Below are positions 17,230 to 26,476 of a stretch of DNA of 64,000 bases, piece after piece. This stretch comes from an uncultured Chlorobiota bacterium (GTDB lineage: Bacteria; Bacteroidota; Ignavibacteria; UBA10030; UBA6906). The notes beneath the pieces were generated by a model. It was not told where the DNA came from. It did not search any database and worked only from the letters and a program-made list of their open reading frames with translations. Position 1 is the first letter of the stretch. Every line of letters begins with the position of its first letter. Both the position numbers and the translations under genes were made by a program. The stretch spans positions 1 through 64,000 of the forward strand of contig CAADGV010000011.1 in the NCBI GenBank assembly GCA_900696645.1, read 5' to 3'.

Positions 17230-20172
17230 TCATAAATCTATCGCCAATCCAAAACTAAACGCCCTCGGCGCATTTGAATAAATCAGAAAAGACTGGTCCA
17301 CTGCGAACGGTCCTTGCTTTTCCGTGTCCCACCAGTACCGGATTCCACGCTTCGGGTCATTGATGTCGTACCTCTCGTACGCGGCAATTCTCGGATTGGG
17401 GGTGGAAAGAGATCCGGTCTGGAAGATGTAATCGTAATTCAGAATCTTGTTGTCGAACAGATTGAACACCTCAACGTAGAATGTCGCATTCGTGCCGAAG
17501 AAACTGCGGACTCTCTTCGAGAGCTTCAGGTTTGTATTGTGCTCGGCCGGCGTTCGCGCCCCGTTGATGAATGTCGGGTTTGAAGGTGAAGTATACGGAC
17601 GGCCGCTGCGCGCAAACGAGCTGACGGAAAGAACTGCATCGGCAAAGGGCCGGATGCCGAAAATTTCAGGCCCCCATTCATCACTTGTCGCATAGCCCAC
17701 ATTCACAACCAGATTGTGAGTCCGGTCGAAATCGAGTCTGATATCCCGGATGGGAACGTTCGTCAAATCAGAGTAAATCTCACCGGTAGTCTGGTCTATT
17801 GTGAAGGCCGGGGTCGCGTTTGAAACTGTTGCACTCTTTCCTGTAGCAACGCTATAATGGTAATTGATTGAACCTGTCAATTCGCCGCGGCGCTTGTTCA
17901 GGGACAGCCGGAACCCGCGAATATCGGCGTAATCCCTGTTAAAGAATGTTGAATACGTCGCCCCTCCGCCCGAGAATGTTGCCTGCTGTACGAGATTTTT
18001 CACATCCTTGTAGTATCCGCTGAGATCAATCGTAAATCCGTCTCCCAGTCCCTGTGTAACACCGATGTCGTAGCTGTTAGTTGTTTCAGGCTCGAGTCGC
18101 GGATTTCCAAGAATAATGGGTGACCCGTAGCCCTGCGTTACGCGATTCGCAACCACATATTGGAATGAGGGTCGCTGCATGAACGAGCCATAGTTGAGAT
18201 GAAACACCGTATTCACCGAAATAGGGAACGAGATTCCTGCCCGTGGCTGCAACCGGCCGAGTATCGGCGACTTCTGTCGTGGAGCATTTTCAGGATGAAA
18301 TATGCCAAGCGAATCGGCCATGAGATATGGTGAGAATTGGTTCGTAAAGTGATCGGTTGCTGAATTCCAGAGATCAACGCGAACTCCGAGGTTCGCGATC
18401 AGCCCTTCGAACTCCATCTTATCCTGAACATAAACTGCGCCTTCAAACGGCGTCGCCCTGTAATCCTGCTTTGCAGCAATTCCGGCGTACACATTGAAAA
18501 CATTGGTTACATCAATCTTGTAGGAATTGGCCTGAATACCGGCAGTGACAAGATGGGAATTGGTAATCTGGCTGGTAATTGCTCCGTCAAGAGAGATTGT
18601 CTGTGTCAACTCGTTCCTGAACGCGTCTCTTCCTCCCTGATATTGAATCTTGTCGGGAGAGTTGTTGTTCACTACCGGAAGAATCGTACTCCAACGAATT
18701 TCATTGTTGAGAACTGTGGAGTCCGGCAGGGAATACGGAGAGGGTGTCGAGCCGAGCTTTGTCCGGGTTCTGAGTGTGCTGATTTTGATTTCATAAAACG
18801 TGCTGTTGCTCAGGGCTTCTGTAAAGCGGCCACCAACCTGGAGATTCGTTCGATCTTGATAGTTGATCGCGGTAATCCGATCCCACAACCAGCTTTCATA
18901 TCCCGTATAGTTGTTGATGCTCGGAAACACATTGTTGTTCTCTTGAGTGAATCCCCCGCTGAAGCGAAGGGTCGCAGCGCCGGGAAGATCAATGGCAATG
19001 TTCCCCATTACCTGCTTTTGGGTGTTGGGATTCTCCGTGGGAAAGACGGGCCATTCATTGTTGGTTCGAAGTGCGACAAACATCCGCAAGTTCTTGTCAA
19101 TCGGACCTCCGGTGCCTACTTCGGCCGAGAAATCCATGTCGCGTCCGTAATTCATATACAAATCACGCCGGGTTTGGACTTTCCAGAGCGTGCGGGCTAC
19201 CGCAAGTTGAACTGCCGGATCTCTCGCATACGCGTTTGGCAGGCCTGAACCCATCGAGCCGACATACGAGCCGCCGCTTTGGGATTCCGGATCACCCTGG
19301 AGCCAGATATCGCTTCCGAGCAAAATCGCGAGGTAGGGATTCGCTGCCGGATCATAAGCGCTTGGCCCGAAATGCTTTCTTCCCGGCGCTCGCGTTCGGC
19401 TTTCAATGCGCGTACTCCACTTGTCCGATTTCCCTTCCTTCATCGAGATATTCACAACTCCGGATTGAGCATTGCCATATTGAGCGCCAAATCCGCTGGT
19501 GATCACTTCTACTTCTTCAACCGCACTCATGATGGGAAGAAACGCGCTTGTGTTATCAAGCGGATTCACAATTCCCATACCTTGAAGTGTATAATACTCC
19601 TCCCCCGCTCGCCCGCCTCTGAAGTGTCCATCTGTTACGTCGGCGGCCAGCATCAACACGTCTCCAACGTCACGTATTCCCGCCAATGTCTGCACTTCCT
19701 CCGCACGAACAATCGCGCTGGTGGAAGTCTTCTCTTTCTCAACATCCGGCCGGGTTGCCTGAACAATAACTTCCTGTTGAGCCAGCGCTGTTGATCGAAG
19801 GGAGAAATCGGCAACAGTCGTCCGGCCGGCGTTGACAATGGCATCGCGTTGAATGACTCGTTGATAGCCAACCATTGAAGCTTGAATATCGTATTTGCCG
19901 GGAGGGATATTCAGAATGAAGAAGGAGCCCTCGGTATCAGTTGACGCTCCGAGTGTTGTTCCGACGAGGTGAACGTTGCAACCTATCAGGAGTTCGCCGG
20001 TTTCAGCATCTTTCACGACGCCTGAGATTTTTCCGACGTTTTGCGCATGAAGTGTGGTAATAGCTGCAGAACAGGCAATTGCGATTATTCCTCGCCACAA
20101 GTTTCTGATTCTGCAGTTTATCTCTGCGGTGTTACTGACTTGACCAGTCCTTCGGGAGAAGAACTTCATCAT
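17230..20172 (-). CDS. TonB-dependent receptor with N-terminal carboxypeptidase-like regulatory domain
   Basis: A 980-residue outer-membrane receptor of the kind that imports large substrates with energy from TonB. An exported N terminus is followed by a CarboxypepD_reg-like beta-sandwich (GKISGVVKDAETGELLIGCNVHLVG) at about residues 45-125, a plug domain (TSTSAIVRAEEVQTLAGIRD, then VEEVEVITSGFGAQYGNAQSGVVNI) and a long 22-strand-type barrel ending in a hydrophobic strand. The start at 20172 has an AGGAGG site upstream and a second ATG directly after it. It heads the minus-strand pectin locus, so pectic oligosaccharides are the likely cargo. No SusD-like partner is present. A candidate operator lies in the divergent intergenic region upstream. 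Confidence 0.9.
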   Translation of the reverse strand: MMKFFSRRTGQVSNTAEINCRIRNLWRGIIAIACSAAITTLHAQNVGKISGVVKDAETGELLIGCNVHLVGTTLGASTDTEGSFFILNIPPGKYDIQASMVGYQRVIQRDAIVNAGRTTVADFSLRSTALAQQEVIVQATRPDVEKEKTSTSAIVRAEEVQTLAGIRDVGDVLMLAADVTDGHFRGGRAGEEYYTLQGMGIVNPLDNTSAFLPIMSAVEEVEVITSGFGAQYGNAQSGVVNISMKEGKSDKWSTRIESRTRAPGRKHFGPSAYDPAANPYLAILLGSDIWLQGDPESQSGGSYVGSMGSGLPNAYARDPAVQLAVARTLWKVQTRRDLYMNYGRDMDFSAEVGTGGPIDKNLRMFVALRTNNEWPVFPTENPNTQKQVMGNIAIDLPGAATLRFSGGFTQENNNVFPSINNYTGYESWLWDRITAINYQDRTNLQVGGRFTEALSNSTFYEIKISTLRTRTKLGSTPSPYSLPDSTVLNNEIRWSTILPVVNNNSPDKIQYQGGRDAFRNELTQTISLDGAITSQITNSHLVTAGIQANSYKIDVTNVFNVYAGIAAKQDYRATPFEGAVYVQDKMEFEGLIANLGVRVDLWNSATDHFTNQFSPYLMADSLGIFHPENAPRQKSPILGRLQPRAGISFPISVNTVFHLNYGSFMQRPSFQYVVANRVTQGYGSPIILGNPRLEPETTNSYDIGVTQGLGDGFTIDLSGYYKDVKNLVQQATFSGGGATYSTFFNRDYADIRGFRLSLNKRRGELTGSINYHYSVATGKSATVSNATPAFTIDQTTGEIYSDLTNVPIRDIRLDFDRTHNLVVNVGYATSDEWGPEIFGIRPFADAVLSVSSFARSGRPYTSPSNPTFINGARTPAEHNTNLKLSKRVRSFFGTNATFYVEVFNLFDNKILNYDYIFQTGSLSTPNPRIAAYERYDINDPKRGIRYWWDTEKQGPFAVDQSFLIYSNAPRAFSFGLAIDL

Positions 20173-20187
20173 ACAACCTCCTGACAT

Positions 20188-20484
20188 ACGTTACTTCATC
20201 ACTCAGCAGTTTGATTGGGCAGCGGGTTTTGAATTGTCACAGTTCCAAGTAACTCGACTTGTACGACCAATATCTTTCTTTGAGCAGGTATTTGATGTTA
20301 CTGAACGGAGCTGACAAGGGCAGTAGTAACTTAATCGTTTACTTTATCGCTAACACAAGGTAGCAAATCCTGAGACCTTTGTCAAGTAAAAAAGGAAAAA
20401 TCCAACTCCTCTTAAAGTAAATGCCTGAAAAATGCTTGAAAGCGCAGGTTATTTTGGCCATCTTGCACTCTGGAAACTATTGAC
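20188..20484. promoter_or_regulatory. Divergent intergenic region between TonB receptor and FG-GAP protein genes
   Basis: These 297 bases carry no gene. They must hold the leftward promoter of the pectin locus and probably a rightward one. The stretch 20355-20420 is AT-rich. A GTTACTTCATCACT segment at 20190-20203, just upstream of the receptor's ribosome-binding site, resembles the start of the operator-like motif. Confidence 0.5.
20337..20354. promoter_or_regulatory. Candidate LacI-type operator upstream of the TonB receptor
   Basis: GTTTACTTTATCGCTAAC, an imperfect palindrome with GTT/AAC outer arms, matches the 8322-8339 site at 16 of 18 positions. It is about 165 bases upstream of the receptor start, a suitable place for repressor control of the locus. 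The assignment to the LacI-type protein at 8414-9493 is inference. Confidence 0.4.
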
Positions 20485-22599
20485 ATGAACTTGCTTTTCA
20501 AGATGAAGAAGACCCTGTTTCTCTCCACTGTAATCATGACGGGCCTGTTGACTGCGGCACACGCTCAACCATTTGTCAGACAGGTCGAGCCTTTTCCCGT
20601 AACAGCAGGCAGCGATCAAATAGCACTGCCCTTTACGGGCGGAATAAATTCTCCTCTTCATCAGTTTGTAGATATAGACGGAGACGGGGATCTTGATTTG
20701 TTTGTGTTCGACAATGATCTCGGAATGGATTTCTATCGTAACGAAGGAACGCCACTTGTGTCGCGGTTCGCGCTGCGTAACAACCTTGTCTCGATTCCCG
20801 GGTTCTTCATCTGGTTCAGGTTTGTTGATTTTGATGGAGATGGAAGAGTTGACCTGTGCACCGAAGACTCGACATTTCAGGGGGTTCGTGTTTTCAAGAA
20901 TATCGGAACTACTGCTTCGCCCGAATTCTCAGAAATCATTCCAACACTGAAGGACACATCAGGTGCCGACGTCTACACCGGAGGTAACAGCATTCCTGCC
21001 TTCGTTGATATTGACGGCGATGGCGATTTCGATATTATTTCCGCGAATGCGTCCGGAACCGTAAATCTCTATCGAAATGTGGGAACTGCAACACTGCCCC
21101 GGTATGCCTTCACATCGGGGAATTGGGAGAACATTCTCATTTTCGGAGATACGTGTACAACAACCTTGGCTCCTGTCCAATCGCCTGCGCATGGTGCCGC
21201 CGCCTATTCATTTGCAGATATTGACGGAGATGGCGACTACGATATGTTCATCGGTGACCTGTTCTCTGTAGGCGTGTTTCACATCCGGAACGCGGGCACG
21301 CCGCAAGCGGCGCAGATGCAATGCGCAACCGCTTTCTTCCCGCAAAACGAACCCGTACATACCGGCGGATTCAATCAAACCTCATTTGTTGATATTGACA
21401 GCGACGGTGACCTCGACATGTTCATCGGAACGCTGGCAGGAATCGTGCAGCGGGACGGCTTCATCTTCTATCGCAACAACGGCACGCCCACATCGCCATT
21501 GCTGCAGCGAATCACTAACAATTTCATCTCAACCATTGACGTAGGGATGAATGCCAATACTGCATTCGCTGATATCGATGGTGATGGCGATCAGGATATG
21601 TTTGTTGGAAACTTGCTTGGCGAGTTGACCTTTTTCAGAAACACCGGAACGCCAACCTCGCCATCATTCACACTTGTTGACTCGTTCTATGTTCGCGTGA
21701 CAAACGGTTACTATCTTGCCCCGGTATTTGTAGATATCGACAGCGACGGTGACACGGATCTTTTTACCGGGATGTTTGATGGGACACTGAAATTCTTCCG
21801 GAACGATGGTACGCCACAGAATCCACAATTCGTTCAAACAACCTTCGTCACCGACACTATCGATGTCGGCAATATTGCCGCACCTGCTTTCGTTGACATA
21901 GATGGTGACGGCGACCAGGACTTGTTCATCGGATCCCAGAACGGCACTATCAGATTCTATCGCAATATCGGATCAGCGGCAGCATTCATTCCCCAACTCA
22001 TCACTCCTTCATTTCTCAACATTGCCCTCGGACAGAACATGAATATCACTCCGACATTTTGTGATATGGATGGCGACGGCGATTTTGACCTTTTTTTTGG
22101 TGCGGAAGACGGACGAGTGGAATTCTATGAAAATATTGGCTCCGCCACCGATCCCCAATTTATACATCGAACCGGCACGTTCGGCAACACAGAGCGAACA
22201 CAAGAGTCAGCCCCAAGATTTGTTGACATCGATGGGGATGGAGATACCGACTTGTTTATTGGCACGAGAAAAGGCGGGGCTCATTTCTATAGGAATAACA
22301 GAATTGGTACAACGGTGCGGGACAACAATCTACCGTTCAGGAATGAACTTGTGCAGAATTACCCGAATCCCTTCAATGCGACCACAACCATTCTCTTTAC
22401 AATAAAAGACCAGTCAATAGCAAGTCTGAATGTGCACAACATCCTCGGGCAGAAAGTGGCAACCCTTGTTAATGAACCATTGTTACCCGGCTCGTACACA
22501 TCAACGTGGGATGCTAACGACTTTCCCAGCGGAGTCTATTTCTATACCCTGGTCACATCAAAGGGAACAGAGTCGAAACGGATGATTCTGTTGAGATAG
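20485..22599 (+). CDS. FG-GAP/VCBS-repeat secreted protein with T9SS sorting domain
   Basis: A 704-residue secreted protein made of about nine tandem repeats of the form FVDIDGDGDxDLF(V/I)G followed by an FYRN strand. The DxDxDG loops are calcium-binding and the whole should fold as a seven-bladed integrin-like propeller, perhaps with extra blades. The C terminus is an NYPNPFNA-type T9SS sorting domain ending RMILLR. An alternative start at 20503 (MKKTLFLSTVIMTGLLTAAHAQ) gives a tidier signal peptide; neither start has a clear ribosome-binding site. Proteins like this are usually surface adhesins or structural proteins; no enzyme motif is seen. It is divergent from the pectin locus and may not belong to it. 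Confidence 0.85.
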   Translation: MNLLFKMKKTLFLSTVIMTGLLTAAHAQPFVRQVEPFPVTAGSDQIALPFTGGINSPLHQFVDIDGDGDLDLFVFDNDLGMDFYRNEGTPLVSRFALRNNLVSIPGFFIWFRFVDFDGDGRVDLCTEDSTFQGVRVFKNIGTTASPEFSEIIPTLKDTSGADVYTGGNSIPAFVDIDGDGDFDIISANASGTVNLYRNVGTATLPRYAFTSGNWENILIFGDTCTTTLAPVQSPAHGAAAYSFADIDGDGDYDMFIGDLFSVGVFHIRNAGTPQAAQMQCATAFFPQNEPVHTGGFNQTSFVDIDSDGDLDMFIGTLAGIVQRDGFIFYRNNGTPTSPLLQRITNNFISTIDVGMNANTAFADIDGDGDQDMFVGNLLGELTFFRNTGTPTSPSFTLVDSFYVRVTNGYYLAPVFVDIDSDGDTDLFTGMFDGTLKFFRNDGTPQNPQFVQTTFVTDTIDVGNIAAPAFVDIDGDGDQDLFIGSQNGTIRFYRNIGSAAAFIPQLITPSFLNIALGQNMNITPTFCDMDGDGDFDLFFGAEDGRVEFYENIGSATDPQFIHRTGTFGNTERTQESAPRFVDIDGDGDTDLFIGTRKGGAHFYRNNRIGTTVRDNNLPFRNELVQNYPNPFNATTTILFTIKDQSIASLNVHNILGQKVATLVNEPLLPGSYTSTWDANDFPSGVYFYTLVTSKGTESKRMILLR

Positions 22600-22730
22600 A
22601 TCGGAAATATCTCGGTCCACGAAAAGCCAAAAGCATCGAGATTGTCATTTTCCGATCATAAGGTTATATTGCTTTCGAATCAGTTGGCAAATACCGACAG
22701 TCAACATATGTTCCACCTGATGTTAACGTC

Positions 22731-23624
22731 ATGGACAGGCAAACTGTAGATAGAATTATCGCGGAGATCCTTCAAGAGAAACTCAAAGGTCAGGGGGGCC
22801 ATCTCTGTTGCAAGGATGGTGTCTGCTCGGATAATCTTTGCGTCATTCATAATAAGGAGGGGGTCCGGGCAATTGTTAACGGTGGCGCGGCACGCATCAC
22901 GTCAGGAGTTGGCGTAGATGCGGCAGGCGGTGTCGAACCCGACCTTGCCGGAATGATTGACCATACTCTGTTGAAACCCGATGCAACCATCGCTGAAATT
23001 GAGAAACTCTGCGACGAAGCGCGGAAGTACGGTTTCGCCAGCGTGTGCATCAATCCGGGCTATGTTTCTCTCAGCGCGAAACTTCTGCGCGGCACGGATG
23101 TAAAAGTATGCACCGTCATCGGCTTCCCCCTCGGAGCCACACTCACAGCCGTGAAAGCATTCGAGACTGAACATGCTATTCGCGACGGTGCCGGTGAGGT
23201 GGATATGGTTGTCAATGTCGGCATGTTGAAATCCGGCCAATATGATTATGTGGAGAATGATATTTTTGCGGTTGTTAGTACCGCAAAACGCTATCGCGTT
23301 CTCAGCAAAGTCATACTTGAAACAGGAATGCTTACCGATGAAGAGAAAGTGAAAGGATGCGTTCTGGCAAAGCGCGCAGGTGCCGACTTTGTCAAGACAT
23401 CCACCGGATTTGGCAAGGGAGGGGCAACGGTCGGTGACATCGCATTGATGCGAAGAGTTGTCGGGTCCGCGATGGGCGTAAAAGCCTCCGGCGGTGTCCG
23501 AAGCCGGGAAGATGCACTCGCGATGCTCGCACACGGTGCCGATCGAATCGGCGCCAGCGCGAGCGTGAAGATTGTCGGCGCGGAGGTGGCATCCGAGCCG
23601 GCAGTTGCATCGAAAGGATATTGA
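22731..23624 (+). CDS. deoC: Deoxyribose-phosphate aldolase with N-terminal extension
   Basis: A 297-residue class I aldolase that interconverts 2-deoxyribose 5-phosphate with glyceraldehyde 3-phosphate and acetaldehyde. The catalytic domain starts near residue 75 ([12 protein letters not shown]) and shows [20 protein letters not shown], the Schiff-base lysine Lys222 in [10 protein letters not shown], and KASGGVR. Usual family members are about 220 residues long; the extra N terminus here holds a predicted amphipathic helix ([17 protein letters not shown]), a cysteine cluster ([12 protein letters not shown]) and a flexible Gly/Ala linker. That layout resembles cargo-targeting peptides of bacterial microcompartment enzymes, but no shell gene is in the window. 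The SPOR lipoprotein gene starts one base after its stop. Confidence 0.93.
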   Translation: MDRQTVDRIIAEILQEKLKGQGGHLCCKDGVCSDNLCVIHNKEGVRAIVNGGAARITSGVGVDAAGGVEPDLAGMIDHTLLKPDATIAEIEKLCDEARKYGFASVCINPGYVSLSAKLLRGTDVKVCTVIGFPLGATLTAVKAFETEHAIRDGAGEVDMVVNVGMLKSGQYDYVENDIFAVVSTAKRYRVLSKVILETGMLTDEEKVKGCVLAKRAGADFVKTSTGFGKGGATVGDIALMRRVVGSAMGVKASGGVRSREDALAMLAHGADRIGASASVKIVGAEVASEPAVASKGY

Positions 23625-23625
23625 G

Positions 23626-24072
23626 TTGATTCGTATTTCCATCGTTTCATTGTTGTTCGTTCTCGCCCTCGCAATCGGTTGCCGGTCTACAGATACAAGC
23701 TGGATGGAGGAAAGAGCCGAACCGCCCGCACAAGACAAGCAAACCACTTTCGTGACACGAACCGACACCGTAACGACTCAAGGGTCGGAACAAACCGCAG
23801 CACCATCAACATCGCATAGTCCCGTATCGGTACGTTTCACTGTGCAAATCGGATCGTACCGGAACACCCGCTACGCAAGTGAAGTACAAATGCTTGCCCG
23901 TGAGCGCTTCAATTTGCCGGTGGTGAATGACTACAACGCAACACGGAGACTCTATCAGATTCGAATCGGTTTCTTTGAGACGGACAAGCAAGCTGCGGAG
24001 TTTCTTGCAAAATTGCGGGCGAAGCACCCGAATGACTATAAAGACGCCTGGATAGTACAGATCGGAAAATGA
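23626..24072 (+). CDS. SPOR-domain lipoprotein
   Basis: A 148-residue lipoprotein. I chose the TTG start at 23626, which has AAAGGA about eight bases upstream and gives a signal peptide with a lipobox (FVLALAIGC); a longer reading would overlap deoC. The C-terminal 75 residues are a SPOR domain (VRFTVQIGSYRNTRYASEVQ, then YQIRIGFFETDKQAAEFLAKL), which in known proteins binds denuded glycan strands of peptidoglycan, often at the division site. It overlaps the next SPOR gene by four bases, so the pair is translated together. Confidence 0.8.
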   Translation: MIRISIVSLLFVLALAIGCRSTDTSWMEERAEPPAQDKQTTFVTRTDTVTTQGSEQTAAPSTSHSPVSVRFTVQIGSYRNTRYASEVQMLARERFNLPVVNDYNATRRLYQIRIGFFETDKQAAEFLAKLRAKHPNDYKDAWIVQIGK

Positions 24073-24584
24073 TAGCCAAACTCATTCCAACCATCGTTGT
24101 GTTTTCCATTCTGGCAGGATGCGCCGGTTCGCGACAGGCCGACAAATCCTCAGACACCTCTGCTGCAACCGAGCTTCAGCGACATGAAGAAGATTTTCGC
24201 CCGTCGGACTACGATAAGGACGCAAGCAAGTTGTTCTCGGAACTTCGCGAGGAGAAAGAAGGAACGCGGCATTCGCCGGAATCTACAACCCTTGAACCAG
24301 CCGTTATTGTTCAGGGATTTCGCGTTCAGATTCTTGCAACGCCGGAAATTGATGAGGCTAACCTGGCCAAAGCCCAGGCAGAGGCTGCGTTTCCGGGTGA
24401 ATGGTTTTATATTGCCTATGATCCGCCTACCTACAAACTCCGGGCGGGAAACTTCCTTACCCGGGCTGAAGCCGAAGCATACTCACGAGTACTTATCGAG
24501 AACGGCTACCCCGATTCGTGGATTGTGCCCGACCGGGTCGTGAAGAACATCCGGCCGCGACCTGCAGATCCACAACCTGAGTAA
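24069..24584 (+). CDS. SPOR-domain lipoprotein
   Basis: A 171-residue lipoprotein with a short signal peptide and lipobox (VVFSILAGC), an acidic, probably disordered linker at about 20-80, and a SPOR-like C-terminal domain (GFRVQILATPEIDEANLAKAQ, then YKLRAGNFLTRAEAEAYSRVL). It is likely held in a membrane and binds peptidoglycan. The start ATG overlaps the stop of the previous SPOR gene (ATGA). The two neighbours are similar in plan but not close in sequence. The next gene is convergent, only seven bases away. Confidence 0.78.
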   Translation: MIAKLIPTIVVFSILAGCAGSRQADKSSDTSAATELQRHEEDFRPSDYDKDASKLFSELREEKEGTRHSPESTTLEPAVIVQGFRVQILATPEIDEANLAKAQAEAAFPGEWFYIAYDPPTYKLRAGNFLTRAEAEAYSRVLIENGYPDSWIVPDRVVKNIRPRPADPQPE

Positions 24585-24591
24585 GTGACCG

Positions 24592-26310
24592 CTACGGTTT
24601 CGCATTGTGTTTGAAGTTGATGTACACCCCTTCCACACTCCAGCGTGCCCGCACTTTCACAGTATCTTGATAGACGGCAAAACGTTCTGCCGGCTGAAAC
24701 GGAAACGGCCTTCCATGGGAATATGAACCTGAAGAATCCCTGTCACGAAATGCTTGTATTGCGTACAGGCCTTCCGGCAGATGCTCAAACTTGAATTTTC
24801 CCGGTTCAGGCAAACGAAGAGTTCTCGTCACCGGTGGAGTAATGGCAACCCGGGACGTACTCAACACGACATCTCCGAGATTCTTTCCCGTATCGGAATC
24901 CACAACGTATCCCTCAATTGCACCCGTCGTTGCGAGATTCAGTGTTTGAAATCTGATCACGAGTACTGAATCTTCATAGCTGTTGCCCGCATAATCCATC
25001 ACCGAATCCATCACCACACGAATCGTATACCACGAGTATGAACGAAGCGAGCGATCGGGGGAAAGCAAAACGCTGGACTCCGTAACCCACTGCAGACTCC
25101 TTGCAACACCGGTTGCCGTGCTATCCGCAAGAGAAATTGCAGACGTGAGCGGCTCGCGTCTTACAGGAAACGAAAATCGAAACTCGAAGGGATGTTCAAG
25201 AGCAACATCACGAATACTGTCACGAAGCCCGATGACCTGCAACTGTGGTGCAAGCGTATCAGGCGTACTCACGCCGACAAAAACGAAGCTTGCGTTCAGC
25301 GTATCAATCTGATTGCCAACCTTGTCCCTGACGTCCCTGACCGACAATCTGTAAGCACGTCCGCTGTCGAGCGGCGTAGACGTCATCACTAATGCGGCTG
25401 TTGAGTCGGAACGGTCGAGTGATCGTAAGAGAATGCCAACCGGTTGCAATGTCACCGTATCCTCCAAGGTAATTGTTGACTTGGTGAACGATGCTGTATC
25501 CAGAGGTTCACTGAATCGAACGTGCAGAAGGGTTTGTGTCAGAGGAACAACTCGCGTCAGAAACGGCTTGGCTGTGTCTTCCGCAGAAAGCCGGAACCAA
25601 AGATCTGACGCTTGCGGGTTGTTGTCATTCAGCGTTACATCGCGTGACGTCACGCCAAACTGATCTATCTGTTTGTCATAGATGAGATTCCGATACTCAT
25701 CCCGAACCGCAATAATCCGGTACGTATCAAGGCGGAGATTCGAGAACGTGAAGTTTCCGTTTTTCCCAGTTTGCATGATGTAATCCGGTTTCGTTGTGCT
25801 CGGATCAAGTGTGTCGGGATCAATATCTCCGAGCGCATAGGCGAACATCATGATGCCTTCCGGTTTATCATCGAACACTCTACCCTGCATCACGCCCTGA
25901 TCGATCATCTCACCTGTTGAAAAAGCGAGCGTAAATCCGCTTGCCATGCGGTTGCGTGCCCGTATATCGACAACGTCCGTTCCGAGATTTACGACGTAGG
26001 TTGTATTGCGTTTCAATTGTTCGCTGAAAGAAATCTCAACCTCTCTCCCGCTCCAATCAAATTCAAGCTGACCGAGATACGGAGATATGAAGATCGATTC
26101 CTCTACCGAACGCCGGTCAACATACTCGCTGAATTCAAGAATTATCCTGTCTGTTTGAACAGAAACAGCATTCGTATCGGGACGGGTGAAGATGACGGTT
26201 GGCGGAATTGTATCCGGCGGCCCGCCGCCGGGAGGAACCTGCCCTGCACAAGAGAGCAACAGTAATGCCGGGAAAACGAACGAAAGAGAGAGGAGAATTT
26301 TCTTGGTCAT
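24592..26310 (-). CDS. Ig-like domain lipoprotein (Big_5-type)
   Basis: A 572-residue lipoprotein. The start at 26310 gives a proper lipoprotein signal (MTKKILLSLSFVFPALLLLSC); an upstream in-frame extension overlaps mltG. Right after the cysteine comes GQVPPGGGPPDTIPPTVIFTRPDTNAVSV, a conserved opening of a lipoprotein family common in Bacteroidota, with a Big_5 Ig-like domain at about 35-135. Further beta-sandwich segments follow, and a prealbumin-like domain at about 480-560 (GAIEGYVVDSDTGKNLGDVVLS, then HLPEGLYAIQAFRDRDSSGSY). The function is unknown; an envelope structural role is usual for the family. It is the last gene of an alr-tsaD-mltG run. Confidence 0.8.
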   Translation of the reverse strand: MTKKILLSLSFVFPALLLLSCAGQVPPGGGPPDTIPPTVIFTRPDTNAVSVQTDRIILEFSEYVDRRSVEESIFISPYLGQLEFDWSGREVEISFSEQLKRNTTYVVNLGTDVVDIRARNRMASGFTLAFSTGEMIDQGVMQGRVFDDKPEGIMMFAYALGDIDPDTLDPSTTKPDYIMQTGKNGNFTFSNLRLDTYRIIAVRDEYRNLIYDKQIDQFGVTSRDVTLNDNNPQASDLWFRLSAEDTAKPFLTRVVPLTQTLLHVRFSEPLDTASFTKSTITLEDTVTLQPVGILLRSLDRSDSTAALVMTSTPLDSGRAYRLSVRDVRDKVGNQIDTLNASFVFVGVSTPDTLAPQLQVIGLRDSIRDVALEHPFEFRFSFPVRREPLTSAISLADSTATGVARSLQWVTESSVLLSPDRSLRSYSWYTIRVVMDSVMDYAGNSYEDSVLVIRFQTLNLATTGAIEGYVVDSDTGKNLGDVVLSTSRVAITPPVTRTLRLPEPGKFKFEHLPEGLYAIQAFRDRDSSGSYSHGRPFPFQPAERFAVYQDTVKVRARWSVEGVYINFKHNAKP

Positions 26311-26476
26311 TTCTTTGGTCTGCGGAACTCTTTCAGATCGAATGCGGTTATAGTAGTTGAGACATCTGAAATATAGCAATTTCAAGCTGCATTTGGGTGT
26401 TCCGGAATCTGTGATGTGGAGACGTCGTTGATGGTGGGTGGTGACGTGAGAGTGATTACCGGAACACCCTTTTTTA

